A stretch of 26,541 nucleotides of DNA, from positions 1 to 26,541 of the forward strand of contig RPFO01000223.1 in the NCBI GenBank assembly GCA_009746045.1, read 5' to 3'. Shown in pieces: positions 1 through 9,523 of this stretch. Each line of letters begins with the position of its first letter. Position 1 is the first letter of the stretch. Origin of the DNA: Mesostigma viride (taxonomy: Eukaryota; Streptophyta; Mesostigmatophyceae; Mesostigmatales; Mesostigmataceae). The position numbers and the translations under genes were made by a program. The notes under the pieces are model-generated. The model was not told where the DNA came from and did no database searches. It worked only from the letters and a program-made list of their open reading frames with translations.

Positions 1-713
1 GCCAGCACCCCCCTAGGTATTTATGCATGCCAGCACCCCCCTAGGTATTTATGCATGCCAGCACCCCCCCTAGGTATTTATTCATGCCAGCACCCCCCCT
101 CGGTATTTATGCATGCCAGCACCCCCCCTCGGTATTTATGCATGCCAGCACCCCCTAGGTATTTATGCATGCCAGCACCCCCACATGTATTTATGCATGC
201 CAGCACCCCCCCTAGGTATTTATGCATGCCAGCATCCCCCCTCGGTATTTATGCATGCCAGCACCCCTCTAGGTATTTATGCATGCCAGCCCCCCCCCTA
301 GGTATTTATGCATGCCAGCAACCCCACCCGACGTATTTATGCTTGCCAGCACCCCCCTAGGTATTTATGCATGCCAGCACCCCCCTAGGTATTTATGCAT
401 GCCAGCACCCCCCTAGGTATTTATGCATGCCAGCACCCCCCCTAGGTATTTATGCATGCCAGCACCCCCCCTAGGTATTTATGCAGCCAGCACCCCCCCC
501 TAGGTATTTATGCATGCCAGCACCCCCCCTAGGTATTTATGCATGCCAGCACCCCCCCTAGGTATTTATGCATGCCAGCACCCCCCCTAGGTATTTATGC
601 ATGCCAGCATCCCCCCTAGGTATTTATGCATGCCAGCACCCACCGACGTATTTATGCTTGGCAGCACCCCCCCCTAGGTATTTATGCATGCCAGCACCCC
701 CCTACGTATTTAT
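1..713. repeat. 28-bp minisatellite, about 25 copies
   Basis: Head-to-tail copies of a unit of about 28 bp begin with GCCAGCACC, continue with a C run of variable length (about 5-9), then CCTAGGTATTTATGCAT. The period varies by 1-3 bp because the C run changes length. Several copies replace CTAGG by CTCGG, ACATG or GACG. It starts at the first base, so the array continues outside the window. The last copy (about 690-713) is mutated and runs into a pyrimidine tract. Frames across it read repetitive peptides and are not genes. Confidence 0.97.
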
Positions 714-862
714 CCTTCCCTCCTTCCCTCCTTCCCTCCTTCCCTCCTTCCCTCCCTCCCTCCTCCCTCCCTCCTCCCTCCCTCCCTACTTCCCTCCTTC
801 CCTCCTTCCCTACCTCCTCCTTCCTCCTTCCTTCCTCCCTCCTCCCTCCTCCCTCCCTCCCA
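714..862. repeat. polypyrimidine (CCTTCCCTCC) tract
   Basis: About 150 bases are almost purely C and T on the plus strand, built from CCTTCCCT and CCTCCCT blocks with only one or two interruptions. Homopurine-homopyrimidine mirror tracts of this kind can form triplex (H-DNA). That is general knowledge and is not shown here. It directly abuts the minisatellite. Confidence 0.9.
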
Positions 863-1440
863 CCTGCTGGGCAACTTGGATTTAATTCTGTCACCCGCAC
901 AATTTTCTCACACGCATGTAGTGGTATTCTTATTAATCTCATGCCAACGGCCGTTGGACCTGAAAAACTAAATGTGGAAAATATGTAATCTTGTAATTCT
1001 GATTGCAACGTTTTTGCGCATTCCTTGCAGATTCCACGTCGCCACACAAGATTCGCGTCTGTCAACCACCTGCAAGGTACTTGTTTTATTATTATGCGTT
1101 TTTTGGGCAGTCGCTCCCTCTTCTGATTTTCTTGATGCCAACGGCCGTTGGACTTGCAAAATCAGTTTCCATCATTGCTGTGTGATTTACGTGATGCCAA
1201 CGGCCGTTGGACCTCCAAAAAAAGTTCTTGCCAATTTTTTTTTGCGTTATTGATTATACGCCAGTTTTATCAGCCGTTGCATTACGACGTTTTTATCTTA
1301 ACTTCATTGCTGTAATGCCAACGGCCGTTGGCGTTGTAAAATAAAATTGTACTCCGGCTGATGAATTAATCCGCCCCTGAAGTTACTAGGTTTACTTACA
1401 TTGGTTTGTGCCAGTTGTGCTTCACGTGCAGTTTTTTTCA
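863..1440. repeat. gene-free stretch with four 14-bp palindromes
   Basis: Four copies of the perfect palindrome CCAACGGCCGTTGG lie at 944-957, 1138-1151, 1197-1210 and 1318-1331. The preceding ATG triplet is shared by all four. GGACCTGAAA-like bases follow in some of them. A short block at 1031-1076 has an acceptor-like TTCCTTGCAG before it and a donor-like CAAG/GTAC after it, so it could be a small exon, but it carries too little information to assign. No other gene is visible. Confidence 0.8.
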
Positions 1441-1692
1441 ATGGAGAAAGACAAGGACGTTCGGTGTCGAACCAGGAGAGAGAGGCAGTTGAACGGGGGC
1501 CAAAAAACTGCCAGCCGAAGTTGTTAGAGCGATTGAGAAATTTTGGGATTCAATTCCAGCCATGGTTGTGATGAAAAAAGATGATGTACAAGCTGAAGTG
1601 GACGAAATGCCGGCTTAATTTCCGACGATGAAGGGGATGGTGTCAACTTTATTCAACCGGGAAACAAACGTAAACTGAAACGCAAAAAGTAG
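1441..1692 (+). pseudogene. relic of a short basic-tailed protein
   Basis: An ATG at 1441 opens a basic N terminus (MEKDKDVRCRTRRERQ). The frame stops after 28 codons. Coding-like text resumes in a second frame from about 1517 (EVVRAIEKFWDSIPAMVV, then a run to MPA at about 1614). It shifts again to ISDDEGDGVNF and a tail KRKLKRKK ending at a TAG at 1690-1692. The first shift coincides with an A6 run at about 1501. The acidic patch followed by a Lys/Arg-rich tail suggests a nuclear protein or the end of one. I do not recognise the family. Two frame changes in 250 bases suggest a pseudogene, although short introns or consensus errors cannot be excluded. Confidence 0.4.
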
Positions 1693-1872
1693 TGCGACCT
1701 AAGATGTTTTTAAATGTATATGCCAATTTAATGAAATCATTTTCTGAGGTTGTGAAGGACCTGACTGTTTTAAAAATGAATGATTACAATAAATTAGGCA
1801 AACACACTAATGGGAAAACGCGTTTTTTTGGCCGCGATGTAAATCTTTTTGTTCGTTTTTTCCCTGAAAAAG

Positions 1873-2647
1873 ATGGCCGAGATCGCGAATGAGTCCGAGA
1901 TCGTGAATGAAGTCTACGGAAGCGTCCTTCAAAACGTTTACAAACAAGTTCGCTTTCTGTCGCGTGTCATATTCGAGGAAGTTCGTGTCGCGCAGGAGAA
2001 GACAGGCCGCCACTTGGCCGTTTTATTGGCGTTTGATTCGTTCAGCCAAATGATCGGGTTATGTACGCCCAGCTAGCTGATATGAACTTCTGTATTCAGA
2101 GGGTTTTTTCGTACCACAGATGGATCTAAGAGCGCCAATAGACCCAACGAGGGAGTTTCCGCCTTTTGGTGTCGTTCATTACAAAGGGGCCAAAGATAGA
2201 GTTGGGGGAAGAGGAAGGGGCTCAGCTTGGGTGCACCTACGGGCGCGCATTTTACCCGAATGTTACGTCTTCCCTGCGCGTGAGGGCTGATGCGTGTGTA
2301 GGGGCAGAAGTACCCCTCAACATGAACTTTTTCTTGCTCTCTGACCCGATCGTGAGGGATGGGGCTCCCATGCGTGGTATGCGAAATTGCTCCAAGGAGG
2401 GGTGTGGTGCGACACAGGCCCTCAGAAGTGGTGTGTAGGATGTAGGGATGCCAGATATTGCAGTGAGGAGTGCCAGCGTGCTGACTGGAGTAGGCATAAG
2501 GATAGATGCGAACGTCTGAGGCAAGCAAGGGAGGGGCTGGCAGGGGTGATAAGGGGGGTAAACAGGACGACCATACTGGATGGAACCGAGGTCGACTTCT
2601 CTGAGGTTGACTTCTCCTTCACCTTCTACTACGGTTCTTCCTCATAG
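1873..2647 (+). pseudogene. decayed MYND zinc-finger gene, paralogue of 7476-8367
   Basis: The text matches the gene at 7476 along its length, but in pieces. From ATG 1873 it reads MAEIANESE through HLAVLLAFDSFSQM, then stops at 2074. It resumes in another frame as QLADMNFCIQ. After one or two in-frame stops near 2130-2150 it resumes as FRLLVSFITKG from about 2155. The N-terminal zinc ligands (NCSKEGC, about 2386-2406) and the rest of the MYND domain (KWCVGC, ARYCSEECQ, ADWSRHKDRC, about 2427-2510) are in different frames. A C-terminal tail rich in Phe and Tyr ends at TAG 2645-2647. MYND domains bind two zinc ions and usually recruit protein partners. At least three frame changes make this a pseudogene rather than a single sequencing slip. 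Confidence 0.7.
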
Positions 2648-2730
2648 AAAAACTGGAAATGTAGAGTAATAATTTGCTTTTGAGGCTGGAAAACTGGACG
2701 CATTTTGGGTTTGAAATTTGTGTATGTAGT

Positions 2731-2866
2731 CCTGATTTGTGTTGTAAAATGGTGTAATGGTGAATTCTCTTTTCACTTTGAAATTGGAATAAAATTGACC
2801 TGATTTGTGTTGTAAAATGGTGTAATAGTGAATTCTCCTTTCACTTTGAAATTGGAATAAAATTGA
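2731..2866. repeat. 68-bp tandem duplication
   Basis: Two adjacent copies, 2731-2798 and 2799-2866, begin CCTGATTTGTGTTG and end in GGAATAAAATTGA, differing at only a few bases. Each contains an AATAAA hexamer. They lie just downstream of the MYND relic, so they may derive from a duplicated 3' end. Confidence 0.85.
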
Positions 2867-2915
2867 CTTTCGTTTTCTCTCATGCGACTGTAGTGGGTTA
2901 AACAACAATTAGTGA

Positions 2916-2929
2916 CCAACGGCCGTTAG
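2916..2929. repeat. degenerate copy of the 14-bp palindrome
   Basis: CCAACGGCCGTTAG differs from the perfect palindrome at one base. It sits about 120 bases before the F-box relic, in line with the habit of this palindrome of lying at gene borders here. Confidence 0.8.
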
Positions 2930-3049
2930 GGATTGGAAACCTCGCCTAACGTTTGCATATTTTCTTTCCGACAAAACCTCATTTTTTTTAAGGATGGACG
3001 TCGATGTATGTTATGTGCAGAGGGGACAAGTTTGACGTCGGGGCCGATA

Positions 3050-3949
3050 ATGGAAGGGGATATCTCACTGCCGTGGGAAATTTGGACCGAAGTCGCAGCT
3101 TTTATGGAGGCGCCCGACGTAGCCCGCTTTGAAGCATTGTAGAGGGGCTAGGGAAGCGGTGTCGGGGAGGTATGACCCCAATTCAGCTTTAAGTTAATTT
3201 CTGGGTTCGTGGACGCATTCGGGGATGGTCCTCGTACATTGATAACTGAGTCTCTTTTCCGAGAATTGTATGGCGGGCAAGTAAAGTGTGCAAGCGCTGA
3301 TATCACCCCTACACACTCGTCACAAGGGGAATGTATTTTAAGGTATATTGTGAAGAAGTTGAGGAGGTGTTAGGACGCCAGCCAGCACCAGAGGGACATG
3401 CACGAGCAAGGACGATGGGAGGGTTGTTCAGGTCCGAGCGTGCTGAGAGGAGACGTGTGTTGGAGAGGAATTGGAGGGGGTGGACAGCTCGCTTACGCCA
3501 ATTGGGAAAGGAAATGGATGACTTGTACGATAATTATGAACTATGGGGTTACGGAGCATTTTCTGGTTCTGCGATACTCCTTATGACCCGGATGAGGACA
3601 TTTTTTTTCCTCCGGGGAGGAGAGCGCGTAGGGAGGCAGAATGGGTGAAGCTTTTGGAGGGGCTGCCTCTGGAGGGGGGAGGAATGGCATGTGCAGTTCT
3701 GATCATGGGATTTGATGAGAACGCAGACATGAAGGCCTTATTAGAGAGGAGGTGTAGGGAGGAGGATATGGCAAGCGTTTTGGTGGAGTTAGCTATGCAG
3801 GTCCTCAGCGGAACAATCTTCACACCGGATTATCTCAAGTTTTTGGGGGGAAGAAGGCACGCTTGCTGTATTTGGCCGAGAGTAGTATGTACAAGTGGAA
3901 AGGGGACATGATGTTGTGTTTGGATGAGGATTCTGAAGAGGTTGAATGA
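3050..3949 (+). pseudogene. decayed F-box-like protein gene
   Basis: From ATG 3050 the frame reads an F-box-like start: LPWEIWTEVAAFM, then DVARFEAL. It stops at 3140. Shifting one base gives CRGAREAVSGRYDP, which continues the expected F-box pattern. Further coding-like text follows in alternating frames: FVDAFGDGPRTLITESLF at about 3205, then a charged helical stretch with RAERRRVLERNWRGW (3331-3560). After that come YDPDEDIFFPPG to FTPDYLKF (about 3573-3840) and finally KKARLLYLAESSMYKWKGDM to TGA 3947-3949. F-box proteins normally link substrates to SCF ubiquitin ligases through Skp1. No recognisable substrate-binding repeat is visible downstream. At least four frame changes argue for decay. 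A run of short introns is the alternative. Confidence 0.5.
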
Positions 3950-4339
3950 TGAAACATAAATTTCATTAATAAATTTTGAATTCTAATATTGAATGAAATT
4001 CGCCAATTTTTGCTGATGGGTAAGGCTGATGGCTAAAGCTGGCTTTGATAATTTAATTATCTCGAATTCTGTCAACTGTCACATATATATAAATTTGACA
4101 TGAATTCGGCATTTTTTGGATTCCAACGGCCGTTGGACCTCAAAAAACATTTCTAGTGTGGTTAAAAAGTTGTGGGTATTTTGTTAAATGGAGTGACCAA
4201 TGGTTGTGATTTATTTGATGCGTTGGACCTTGACAAACATTGCTAGTGTAGCGCAACAGTGGTGGATAATTTGTTTAATGGAGGGGCCGTCGCATCTGCT
4301 TGTGATTTTTTTAGGCTGAACAGACTGAAAATGTCGACA
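3950..4339. repeat. AT-rich gap with one palindrome and a 90-bp direct repeat
   Basis: No gene is visible. The 14-bp palindrome occurs at 4123-4136. From CGTTGGACCT at 4131 a diverged stretch of about 90 bp is repeated from 4221 (shared blocks include CTAGTGT and TTTAATGGAG). The second copy has lost the left half of the palindrome. The first 170 bases are AT-rich, with several AATAAA-like hexamers just after the F-box relic. Confidence 0.6.
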
Positions 4340-4549
4340 TTATTGCTCCACACCACAAAAAACTCGTTCCGGAACTGTTCGAAGCGAATAGCACTGACAG
4401 GGTTCGAACCCAGGTCCACATTGATGTTGGGGAGTGAGGTAGGCCAGCCATCATGTTCCGCACACAAATCTGGCTCGACTCCGATCCCTGCCAGTGCTCT
4501 TCGCTTCGATCAGGTCCGGAACGAGTTTTTTGTGGGGTTGGAGCAATAA
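4340..4549. mobile_element. 210-bp foldback / MITE-like element
   Basis: The two ends are imperfect inverted repeats of about 63 bp. The left arm, 4340-4402, starts TTATTGCTCCA, contains ACAAAAAACTCGTTCCGGA and ends CACTGACAGGG. The right arm, 4486-4549, is its reverse complement with about 10% mismatches (GGTCCGGAACGAG, TGGAGCAATAA). The 83-bp centre begins with a GGTTCGAACC palindrome that resembles a Pol III B box. It encodes nothing evident. A clear target-site duplication is not visible, so classification as a MITE rather than another foldback unit is inference. Confidence 0.65.
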
Positions 4550-4897
4550 ATACTCTTTTACCGGAAGAGGCGTAATGCCAACGGGCGTTGGACCTGAAAA
4601 TTTGTGTGGTTAAATCAAGTGACAGAATATGAATGTGATTTATTTTACATTTAAAAACATATGTTATTTGGGAGGACAAGAAAGTTGGTTTTTGAGGTGT
4701 GTGTATCTTACGGTTTTGCGATGGAGGAAACCTCTAACAATCCTGATGCTCTCGTGATCGTGTTTTGTTTATGTGATATCTGTCAAGGCAGAAAGGAGAG
4801 GAGTCGCCCGTTGCTGAGAAGCTGAGGACAACTGTACTGGAAAGGTATGTGGACAAGGACAACTGTGGGTGTGGGGGGAACAGCTTGGTGGACACTT
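4550..4897. other. unassigned stretch with a palindrome variant
   Basis: The only recognised motif is a variant palindrome, CCAACGGGCGTTGG, at 4578-4591. No convincing coding frame, RNA gene or mobile element is seen. The satellite begins at its right edge. Confidence 0.6.
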
Positions 4898-7434
4898 TCT
4901 GACTGGTCCGTAAGGCCTCTACCCGAAGGGGGTTGTGAGCCAACGGCCGTTGGAATTGGAAAAACATTATCATATGCTTTTTATTCGTTTGATAGGGTGG
5001 CAAGCAGCCAGGATGTGTCTTTCATGCAGCTTAGTGGTGGCTATTACCATTTTTCTTCCAAGAAAGGCCTCCAAAAAATCTAGCTGAGCATAAACATGGG
5101 CTTCACTGGTTCGTAAGGCATCCACCCTTCCAGAGGGGGTTGTGAGCCAACGGCCGTTGGAATTGGAAAAACATTATCATGTGCATTTCATTCGTTTCAT
5201 TGGGTGGCAATAAGGCAGGATGTGTCTTTCATGCAGCTTAGTGATGGCTATTTACCATTTTTCTTCCAAGAAAGGCCTCCAAAAATCTAGCTGAGCATAA
5301 AGATGTGGTTGAATGGTTCGTAAGGCATCCACCCTTCCCAGAGGGGGGTTGTGAGCCAACGGCCGTTGGACATGTGCATTTCATTCCTTTGAGTGGGTTG
5401 GCAATCAGCCAGGATGTATCTTTCATTCAGCTTTGTGGTGGCTATTACCATTTTTCTTCCAAGAAAGGCCTCCAAAAATCTAGCTGAGCATAAAGATGTG
5501 GTTGAATGGTTCATAAGGCATCCACCCTTCCCACAGGGGGTTGTGAGCAAACGGCCGTTGGAATTGGAAAACAATAAAATGTGCATTTCATTCGTTTCAT
5601 TTGGTGGCAATAATGCAGGATGTGTCTTTCATGCAGCTTAGTGATTGTTATTACCATTTTTCTTCCAAGAAAGGCCTCCAAAAATCTAGCTGAGCATAAA
5701 GATGTGGTTGAATGGTTCGTAAGGCATCCACCCTTCCCACAGGGGGGTTGTGAGCCAACGGCCGTTGGAATTGGAAAAACATTATCATATGCTTTTTATT
5801 CGTTTGATAGGGTGGCAAGCAGCCAGGATGTGTCTTTCATGCAGCTTAGTGGTGGCTATTACCATTTTTCTTCCAAGAAAGGCCTCCAAAAAATCTAGCT
5901 GAGCATAAACATGGGCTTCACTGGTTCGTAAGGCATCCACCCTTCCCAGAGGGGGGTTGTGAGCCAACGGCCGTTGGAATTGGAAAAACATTATCATGTG
6001 CATTTCATTCGTTTCATTGGGTGGCAATAAGGCAGGATGTGTCTTTCATGCAGCTTAGTGATGGCTATTTACCATTTTTCTTCCAAGAAAGGCCTCCAAA
6101 AATCTAGCTGAGCATAAAGATGTGGTTGAATGGTTCGTAAGGCATCCACCCTTCCCAGAGGGGGGTTGTGAGCCAACGGCCGTTGGACATGTGCATTTCA
6201 TTCCTTTGAGTGGGTTGGCAATCAGCCAGGATGTATCTTTCATTCAGCTTTGTGGTGGCTATTACCATTTTTCTTCCAAGAAAGGCCTCCAAAAATCTAG
6301 CTGAGCATAAAGATGTGGTTGAATGGTTCATAAGGCATCCACCCTTCCCACAGGGGGGTTGTGAGCAAACGGCCGTTGGAATTGGAAAAACAATAAAATG
6401 TGCATTTCATTCGTTTCATTTGGTGGCAATAATGCAGGATGTGTCTTTCATGCAGCTTAGTGATTGTTATTACCATTTTTCTTCCAAGAAAGGCCTCCAA
6501 AAATCTAGCTGAGCATAAAGATGTGGTTGAATGGTTCGTAAGGCATCCACCCTTCCCACAGGGGGGTTGTGAGCCAACGGCCGTTGGACTCGAAAAACAT
6601 TACCATGTGCATTTCATTCGTTTAATTGGGTGGCAATAAGGCAGGATGTGTCTTTTATGCAGCTTAGTGGTGGCTATTTACCATTTTTCTCCTAGAAAGG
6701 CCTCCAAAAAATCTAGCTGAGCATAAAGATGGGGCTTGACTGGTTCGTAAGGCATCCACCCTTCCCACAGGGGGGTTGTGAGCCAACGGCCGTTGGAATT
6801 GGAAAAACATTATCATGTGCATTTCATTCTTTTCATTTGGTGGCAGTAAGGCAGGATGTGTCTTTCATGCAGCTTAGTGATGGTTATTACCATGTGCCTT
6901 CCAAGAAAGGCCTCCAAAAATCTAGCTGAGCATAAAGATGTGGTTGGATGGTTCGTAAGGCATCCACCCTTCCCACAGGGGGGTTGTGAGCCAACGGCCG
7001 TTAGACTTGAAAAACATTACCATGTGCATTTCATTCGTTTCATTTGGTGGCAGTAAGGCAGGATGTGTCTTTTATGCAGCTTAGTGGTGGCTATTTACCA
7101 TTTTTCTCCTAGAAAGGCCTCCAAAAAATCTAGCTGAGCATAAAGATGGGGCTTGACTGGTTCGTAAGGCATCCACCCTTCCCACAGGGGGGTTGTGAGC
7201 CAACGGCCGTTGGAATTGGAAAAACATTATCATGTGCATTTCATTCTTTTCATTTGGTGGCAGTAAGGCAGGATCTGTCTTTCATGCAGCTTAGTAATGG
7301 TTATTACCATGTGCCTTCCAAGAAAGGCCTCCAAAAATCTAGCTGAGCATAAAGATGTGGTTGAATGGTTCGTAAGGCATCCACCCTTCCCACAGGGGGG
7401 TTGTGAGCCAACGGCCGTTAGACTTGAAAAACAT
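4898..7434. repeat. 209-bp tandem satellite with higher-order structure
   Basis: Twelve monomers are marked by the palindrome at 4940, 5147, 5356, 5549, 5755, 5964, 6173, 6366, 6574, 6783, 6991, 7200 and 7408. The spacings are 207, 209, 193, 206, 209, 209, 193, 208, 209, 208, 209 and 208 bp. Each monomer carries GTGGCAATAAGGCAGGATG-like text, TTCCAAGAAAGGCCTCCAAA and CATCCACCCTTCCCACAGG. The four monomers from 4940 are repeated almost base for base from 5755, each block containing the one short 193-bp monomer in third place. A 417-bp dimer is repeated at 6574 and 6991. Frames reading RHPPFPQGG across it are satellite artefacts. Confidence 0.95.
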
Positions 7435-7475
7435 TACTTACGTATTACGCACGTGCCAATTGGCGCAGGGGAGGG

Positions 7476-8367
7476 ATGGCGGAGACGGGCGAGCTGGAAT
7501 CTTCGACCCGCGCTGCGATTGCCTGCGTGGCAGCAAACGTACTTAACCGGGCTCGCGAGATCCACGGATGGGTACGGCAGCACGAGAAGCGCCTGGGTCG
7601 CCAGTTTGCGGTTTTGGTCGTGTATGACTCGTTCGCCTCAGTAGGACGACAGATTAATCTCCAGTTGCTGGACATGTACTTCGCCTTGGCTGGCGGATTC
7701 TACAAGCCCACGCCGGCGGATCGGGTTCCACTCAATCGAGACGTCGAGTTTCGACTTCTGGTGTCGTATGTCGGAAAGGTTGGGTGGGACCAGTGGGAGA
7801 AAGACCAGTGGGGGAAATTTCCAGACGCGAGTGAGGCGCAGCCGAGATTGACCGTATCGGCGAGAGTAGAGGGGGGGGGTTTGAAGGTTTCCATTTTACA
7901 TTCGGGAATTCCGAGTACGTGAAATTGACGTTTTCACGGATGATCGTTCTCCCGGGGGTGGGAGGGCCGATGCTCGGCTCGCTTCCAAAGTGTTGCTCGA
8001 ATCAGGCGTGCTCTGTGATGGAGGGTGTCCACCGCAAGTGCGGGGGTTGTCGAGACGTCCGGTATTGTGCTGCCGAATGCCAGCGTGCGGACTGGGAGGA
8101 ACACAAGAAGTGGTGTACCAAGTATCGTGAGGCGAGAAAGTCTCTCAGCACTATGCACGGCGACGTTACAGACAGCTGGTCTGGTGTCAATTTGGCCGGA
8201 CTTGTAATTCGGATGGGGGGTGAAGTGCATTTCAAGTTCAAAGGTGAAATGTTCAAGGTTTTTTGATGGGACTGAATCGTACCCAAGGGCGATTTGTGAG
8301 GCGATGTCCGCGCTGGGGGAACAGTACCCCTGTTCGACTGCGTGAGGGGAATGGATTCTGCGACTGA
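7476..8367 (+). CDS. MYND zinc-finger protein, frame broken at a G9 run
   Basis: The gene starts at ATG 7476 (MAETGELESS). The N-terminal part is helical and contains RQFAVLVVYDSF and FRLLVSYVGKV. The frame would stop at 7922, but adding one base in the G9 run at 7871-7879 carries it into GFEGFHFTFG, then VLPGVGGPMLGSL and a MYND domain. That domain reads CCSNQAC, KCGGCRDVRYC, AAECQRADWEEH and KKWC, with all expected Cys and His ligands (about 7992-8123). This frame stops at 8266. A second slip in the T6 run at about 8258 would continue into RAICEAMSALGEQY. That resembles AVREVMYALGQEY at the end of the next gene. A further frame reaches CD-stop at 8367. MYND domains usually mediate protein contacts, and the rest of the protein is not recognised. 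The relic at 1873-2647 is its paralogue. Both slips at homopolymers suggest consensus error or recent decay. Confidence 0.7.
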
Positions 8368-8650
8368 AGGCATTTTGGGTGTGATTTTCTTGCGCCAACG
8401 GCCGTTGGAACTTGCAAATTAGCGTTTGATTTTCTTCGCACCCGGAAGTAGGGTGTGGTTTGCCACGTGGCACCATGGATGTAATTAATAAATGCATAAT
8501 AAAACATTTTTCGTGCGCCAACGGCCGTTGGAGACTGAAAACTAGTGTGTGCTTTGTGCGCGTAATAAATCTTAAAATTCTTGTTGTTTTTTCAAGCCAA
8601 CGGCCGTTGACGGTGAGAAATGTATATCAAACGGTGTCGGTGGGTTGCAG
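8353..8650. promoter_or_regulatory. intergenic cassette, copy A
   Basis: This spacer between two genes has a close relative at 9252-9523. In order it holds CTGCGACTGAAG (end of the upstream frame), a palindrome (8395-8408) and a perfect G-box CCACGTGG (8463-8470). Next come two AATAAA hexamers (8487-8492, 8498-8503), a second palindrome (8518-8531) and a third ending in TTGA (8597-8610). It closes with GGTGAGAAATGTATATC running to CAG just before the next ATG. It therefore seems to carry both the 3' end of one gene and the 5' flank of the next. G-boxes bind bZIP or bHLH factors in plants; that role is inferred. Confidence 0.7.
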
Positions 8651-9268
8651 ATGACGTTCTACAGGACGGAGGGGGGCGAGTGGATCAACTTGGAAGACAG
8701 GCTTCTGGGAGTGGTTAAGAGCGCGCTCAGGCTTCTGCCGGACATTAAGCTGGATTTTATGCCCAAGGAGGGTGAAAGGTCTCTTTTGAGACCGGATGTC
8801 GCGAAGGCCGCGGCTCTTGTTTTCAATATCGAGGGTCGGGGACTCCCAAAGCCGACCGTAGAGCCATTTGAGGAGGTGCTTGTGAGGTGTGGTGCTATAA
8901 GGCCCTATGATCCATCAATACCCAGCCCAATTTGTTTTCAGTCGATCGATGCTGATGGTAATGAAAGTTGGATACCGATGGCGCGGCCATATGATAGGGG
9001 AGAAGGGTTTAAGGGTTTAGGGGAGGTGGGACGGTTCGAATGGGTCATCTTGAAGGACGGCAAGTACTTCAAGCATCACACTGACCTGATCATCGACCGG
9101 CTGTTCGTGTCTGCTGGAGATTGCATGTTCTGGTTGAGGGAATACGTGCATGAGTGGGGACCCGACGGTGTTGACGAGTTTGAGAAAGCGGTTCGTGAGG
9201 TGATGTACGCGTTGGGGCAGGAGTACAAGTTCGAGTGCGTGACTGACGCGAATCGATTATGCGACTGA
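8651..9268 (+). CDS. unrecognised 205-aa protein, cluster gene 2
   Basis: The start is placed at ATG 8651 because CAGATG recurs at the starts of its neighbours. The upstream ATG at 8622 is out of frame here but in frame in the sister cassette, which argues against its use. The protein (MTFYRTEGGEWINLEDRL to CVTDANRLCD) has no Cys/His finger, signal peptide or membrane segment. It is mixed alpha/beta in appearance, with a Trp/Tyr-rich second half (FEWVILKDGKYF, CMFWLREYVHEW). Its last 35 residues (DEFEKAVREVMYALGQEY) resemble the out-of-frame tail of the MYND gene upstream and, more weakly, EIEKVVERVVLAS at the end of the gene downstream. The frame is intact, so it may be functional. No function is assigned. 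Confidence 0.7.
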   Translation: MTFYRTEGGEWINLEDRLLGVVKSALRLLPDIKLDFMPKEGERSLLRPDVAKAAALVFNIEGRGLPKPTVEPFEEVLVRCGAIRPYDPSIPSPICFQSIDADGNESWIPMARPYDRGEGFKGLGEVGRFEWVILKDGKYFKHHTDLIIDRLFVSAGDCMFWLREYVHEWGPDGVDEFEKAVREVMYALGQEYKFECVTDANRLCD

Positions 9269-9523
9269 AGTGTTGGGTGTGATTTTCTTTGCGCCAACGG
9301 CCGTTGGCAGCTGGAAAGTTGGGTGTGATTCGCCACGTGGCACTATGGATGTAATCAATAAATGCATAATAAAAATTTTTTTCGTGCATTTTTCGTGCGC
9401 CAACGGCCGTTGGAGACTGGAAAATGGTGTGATTTTCGTGCGAGTAATAAATCATTCTTGTTGTTTCAAGCCAACGGCCGTTGACGGTGAGAAATGTGTA
9501 TCAAACGGTGTTGGTGGTCGCAG
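9252..9523. promoter_or_regulatory. intergenic cassette, copy B
   Basis: The same element order as copy A: CTGAAG, palindrome (9294-9307), G-box CCACGTGG (9333-9340), two AATAAA hexamers (9357-9362, 9368-9373), palindrome (about 9400-9413), palindrome ending TTGA (about 9471-9484), then GGTGAGAAATGTGTATC to CAG before ATG 9524. Identity to copy A is high in the last 60 bases and around the G-box. The genes on either side differ much more than the spacers do. Confidence 0.7.

Noticed and set aside
55-885. Proline-rich and cysteine-rich frames in the minisatellite and pyrimidine tract
   Set aside because: They follow the repeat period and the polypyrimidine composition, with frame changes at each C-run difference.
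4385-4425. tRNA gene around GGTTCGAACC
   Set aside because: No acceptor, D or anticodon stem could be paired on either strand; the motif lies in a foldback element.
4898-7434. Repeated 60-100 codon frames reading RHPPFPQGGCEPTAVG
   Set aside because: They track the satellite period, change frame between monomers and include the palindrome as PTAVG; no codon constraint is visible.
8613-8650. Mini-intron GTGAGA...TTGCAG before ATG 8651
   Set aside because: At 38 bases it is too short for a usual plant intron and no upstream coding exon is evident; kept only as an alternative.
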